From: Deltaproteobacteria bacterium
GTDB lineage: Bacteria > Desulfobacterota > Syntrophia > Syntrophales > Smithellaceae
Assembly: GCA_019136325.1 (NCBI GenBank)
Contig: JAGVUJ010000207.1
Location: 1 to 8,051, forward strand
Reading direction: 5' to 3'
Length of the DNA stretch: 8,051 nt
This document shows, piece after piece, positions 6,911 through 8,051 of this stretch. Each line of letters opens with the position of its first letter. Positions within the stretch are counted from its first letter, which is position 1. A model generated the notes under the pieces. The model made no database searches, was not told where the DNA came from, and saw only the letters and a program-made list of their open reading frames with translations. The position numbers and the translations under genes are program-made.

Positions 6911-7003
6911 AACAAACTGGGGCTTTTTTGCATGGCGGTTGCGTTCTTCCTATGACATTAAGATATTAAAATTATTAAGAAATAAACGAAAACAAAATTG
7001 CGC

Positions 7004-7032
7004 TTGACATTTATTTTTGGTCTGTATATGGT
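7004..7032 (+). promoter_or_regulatory. Sigma70-like promoter for the SELSxIxGQ protein
   Basis: A perfect TTGACA (7004-7009) is followed after 17 bases by TATGGT (7027-7032, four of six consensus); the overlapping TATATG at 7025-7030 would give a 15-base spacer. The flanking DNA is very AT-rich (6958-7020), which favours strong promoters. The start of transcription would be near 7039, leaving an untranslated leader of about 65 bases. No terminator was seen between the stop at 6910 and this promoter. Confidence 0.62.
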
Positions 7033-7103
7033 AAACCACTCGTAAAAATATTAGCCCTTCAAATATGTAATGGTGAATGATTTCTTAAGGAGCCCGTTTC
7101 GGG

Positions 7104-7892
7104 ATGAAAATTGACTTGAAGCAAACAAAAGTTCGGCCCCTTTTCTTCAAAATATTTTTCGCTTTTTTTGCCGTCGCCCTGTTTTTTTTCCTGACCTCTT
7201 CTGTGGGTTATGCGCCGACCCAGATGTCCGACTCCGAGCTTTCTGAAATTGAAGGTCAGGCGTTTTTCAAGATCGAGCATTTTCCGGGAGGCACCGATTT
7301 CTGGCCTGTTGTCGACCAAAATGGTGCCCAGATAGGCACGCGGGGATATAATACCGGAAGCCAAAATGTCATTCGCATCTCCATGGGAATCGACGTGGAG
7401 GCCCATGCGTTTATCGAGTCTCAGAAAATGGGTTACTATAACGGCGGATGGGATCAGGATCACACGAATTTCTGGATAGGTGATCGAAGTGACACCGGTA
7501 GCGGCGCGCCGCTGAAACTGAACGGCCTGTACATCGATCTGGGTTATGATAATATCGGCAATGCTGCGAACCGAACACTCAATTACATTGAAATAGGCAG
7601 TATGCATGTTTCGGGGAACGTCACACAGACCATTGGCACGATTAACGGATTGGTTGCGGGCGGTACCGGTCAGAATAACGGCGTTCTGCTCAGACAGACC
7701 GCATCGGGGCAAAGGGTGGTTAATTTCAATAATGAAATATTCGCGTTCGTTTTCGCGTCGAAGTATGATTATGAATCTGCGGTCAATACCGACAATGTAG
7801 CAACCGTGTCGGGGATCTTTTTGAAGATTCCTTCGTATGAGACGTCCACCGAGCTCCACAGACCATTCGAAGGGGATGGTACATATTGGTAA
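7104..7892 (+). CDS. Secreted or outer-membrane protein with SELSxIxGQ motif (DUF6160-like)
   Basis: A 262-residue protein of unknown function. The N-terminus has basic residues (K2-R11) and one long hydrophobic stretch (FFKIFFAFFAVALFFFL, 14-30), consistent with a signal peptide ending near GYA (35-37). Straight after comes MSDSELSEIEGQA (41-53), resembling the conserved 'lsD.eLs.vtGQ' opening of DUF6160-type surface proteins. The rest is Gly-, Asn- and Thr-rich with alternating hydrophobic residues (LKLNGLYIDLGYDN, YIEIGSMHVSGNVTQTIGTINGL), suggesting a beta-rich fold. It has no cysteine and ends in aromatic YW, as many outer-membrane beta proteins do. AAGGAG (7087-7092) lies 11 bases before ATG 7104. 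It has its own promoter and is followed by a hairpin, so it appears monocistronic. The family link is by motif only. Confidence 0.78.
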   Translation: MKIDLKQTKVRPLFFKIFFAFFAVALFFFLTSSVGYAPTQMSDSELSEIEGQAFFKIEHFPGGTDFWPVVDQNGAQIGTRGYNTGSQNVIRISMGIDVEAHAFIESQKMGYYNGGWDQDHTNFWIGDRSDTGSGAPLKLNGLYIDLGYDNIGNAANRTLNYIEIGSMHVSGNVTQTIGTINGLVAGGTGQNNGVLLRQTASGQRVVNFNNEIFAFVFASKYDYESAVNTDNVATVSGIFLKIPSYETSTELHRPFEGDGTYW

Positions 7893-7895
7893 TAA

Positions 7896-7924
7896 AACTG
7901 CCGCCGGCAAAATCGGCGGCGGTT
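7896..7924. terminator. GC-rich hairpin after the SELSxIxGQ gene
   Basis: AACTGCCGCCG (7896-7906) pairs with CGGCGGCGGTT (7914-7924) around a seven-base loop, with a single G-U pair. It begins four bases after the stop codon. On the + strand no T-run follows, so intrinsic termination would be weak; it may instead protect the mRNA 3' end. On the minus strand the stem is followed by TTTTATT, a better terminator shape for any convergent transcript. Confidence 0.5.
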
Positions 7925-8000
7925 AAAGGCAGTAAGTGAGTTTTGTTGGAAGAGGAGAAGCAGAAGTATTTTAACGGGCCGGAGAAAAACGAACGGCGTG

Positions 8001-8043
8001 CGGGCTTAAACGGAAGAAGTCAGCTTTAAAGCCCGTTTATGTT
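8001..8043 (+). terminator. Possible Rho-independent terminator
   Basis: CGGGCTTAAA (8001-8010) pairs with TTTAAAGCCCG (8025-8035) with one bulged A, closing a 14-base loop, and is followed by TTTATGTTT. The T-tract is interrupted and the loop is large, so it is a moderate candidate. It would end the transcript begun near 7039. No gene is visible in 7893-8051; the ATG at 8039 is too close to the edge to judge. Confidence 0.4.
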
Positions 8044-8051
8044 TGAACGCA

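Noticed and set aside
6911..6960. Terminator after the bactofilin-like gene (GGGGCTTTTTTG)
   Set aside because: There is a T-run, but no convincing inverted repeat precedes it.
7059..7910. 283-residue open frame on the minus strand opposite the SELSxIxGQ gene
   Set aside because: It mirrors the + strand gene almost exactly. The + strand product has a signal peptide, a family-like motif, a promoter and a ribosome site. The minus-strand product has no recognisable domain and is best explained as a shadow.

Overview
The window looks like chromosome from a Gram-negative anaerobe, most likely a deltaproteobacterium (Desulfobacterota, perhaps near Syntrophales). The signs are cobalamin-binding-type radical SAM enzymes rich in cysteine, a membrane-anchored TPR protein of a kind common in that group, exported envelope proteins, and mid-range GC. 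This assignment is inferred from gene content and style; there is no rRNA or marker gene to confirm it. All recognisable genes lie on the + strand.

Layout. (1) Positions 1-775 hold the 3' part of a membrane TPR protein whose N-terminal membrane domain lies before the window. (2) Positions 776-1241 contain no intact gene. They hold a badly decayed IS256/mutator-type insertion sequence: two out-of-frame pieces of its transposase, two tandem copies of a right-end-like terminal repeat, and a possible left end. (3) Positions 1242-5219 form a three-gene block: a B12-binding-type radical SAM protein, a polytopic membrane protein of the lysylphosphatidylglycerol-synthase/flippase-like family, and a second B12-binding-type radical SAM protein. 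The second radical SAM gene has an apparent +1 frameshift near 5069 and really reads on to 5219. (4) Positions 5292-6910, behind a good sigma70-like promoter, carry dedA followed 12 bases later by an exported protein with a bactofilin-like beta domain and C-terminal membrane helices. (5) Positions 7004-7892 are a separate transcription unit for a secreted or outer-membrane protein with a SELSxIxGQ motif of DUF6160 type. (6) Positions 7893-8051 are non-coding, with two hairpins.

How the parts may work together. Nearly every intact product is a membrane or envelope protein, or a radical SAM enzyme of a class that often modifies lipids, isoprenoids, cofactors or natural products. The radical SAM / membrane protein / radical SAM trio could be a small pathway for an unusual lipid or polyprenyl-linked compound; this is inferred from gene order only. 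DedA proteins recycle lipid carriers and maintain the membrane, so the dedA pair fits an envelope theme. The most notable points are the frameshift at a CTT-T site directly after an SD-like GGAGAG, the decayed IS with doubled ends, a five-codon leader ORF overlapping the first radical SAM start as ATGA, and the uncharacterised three-gene module.
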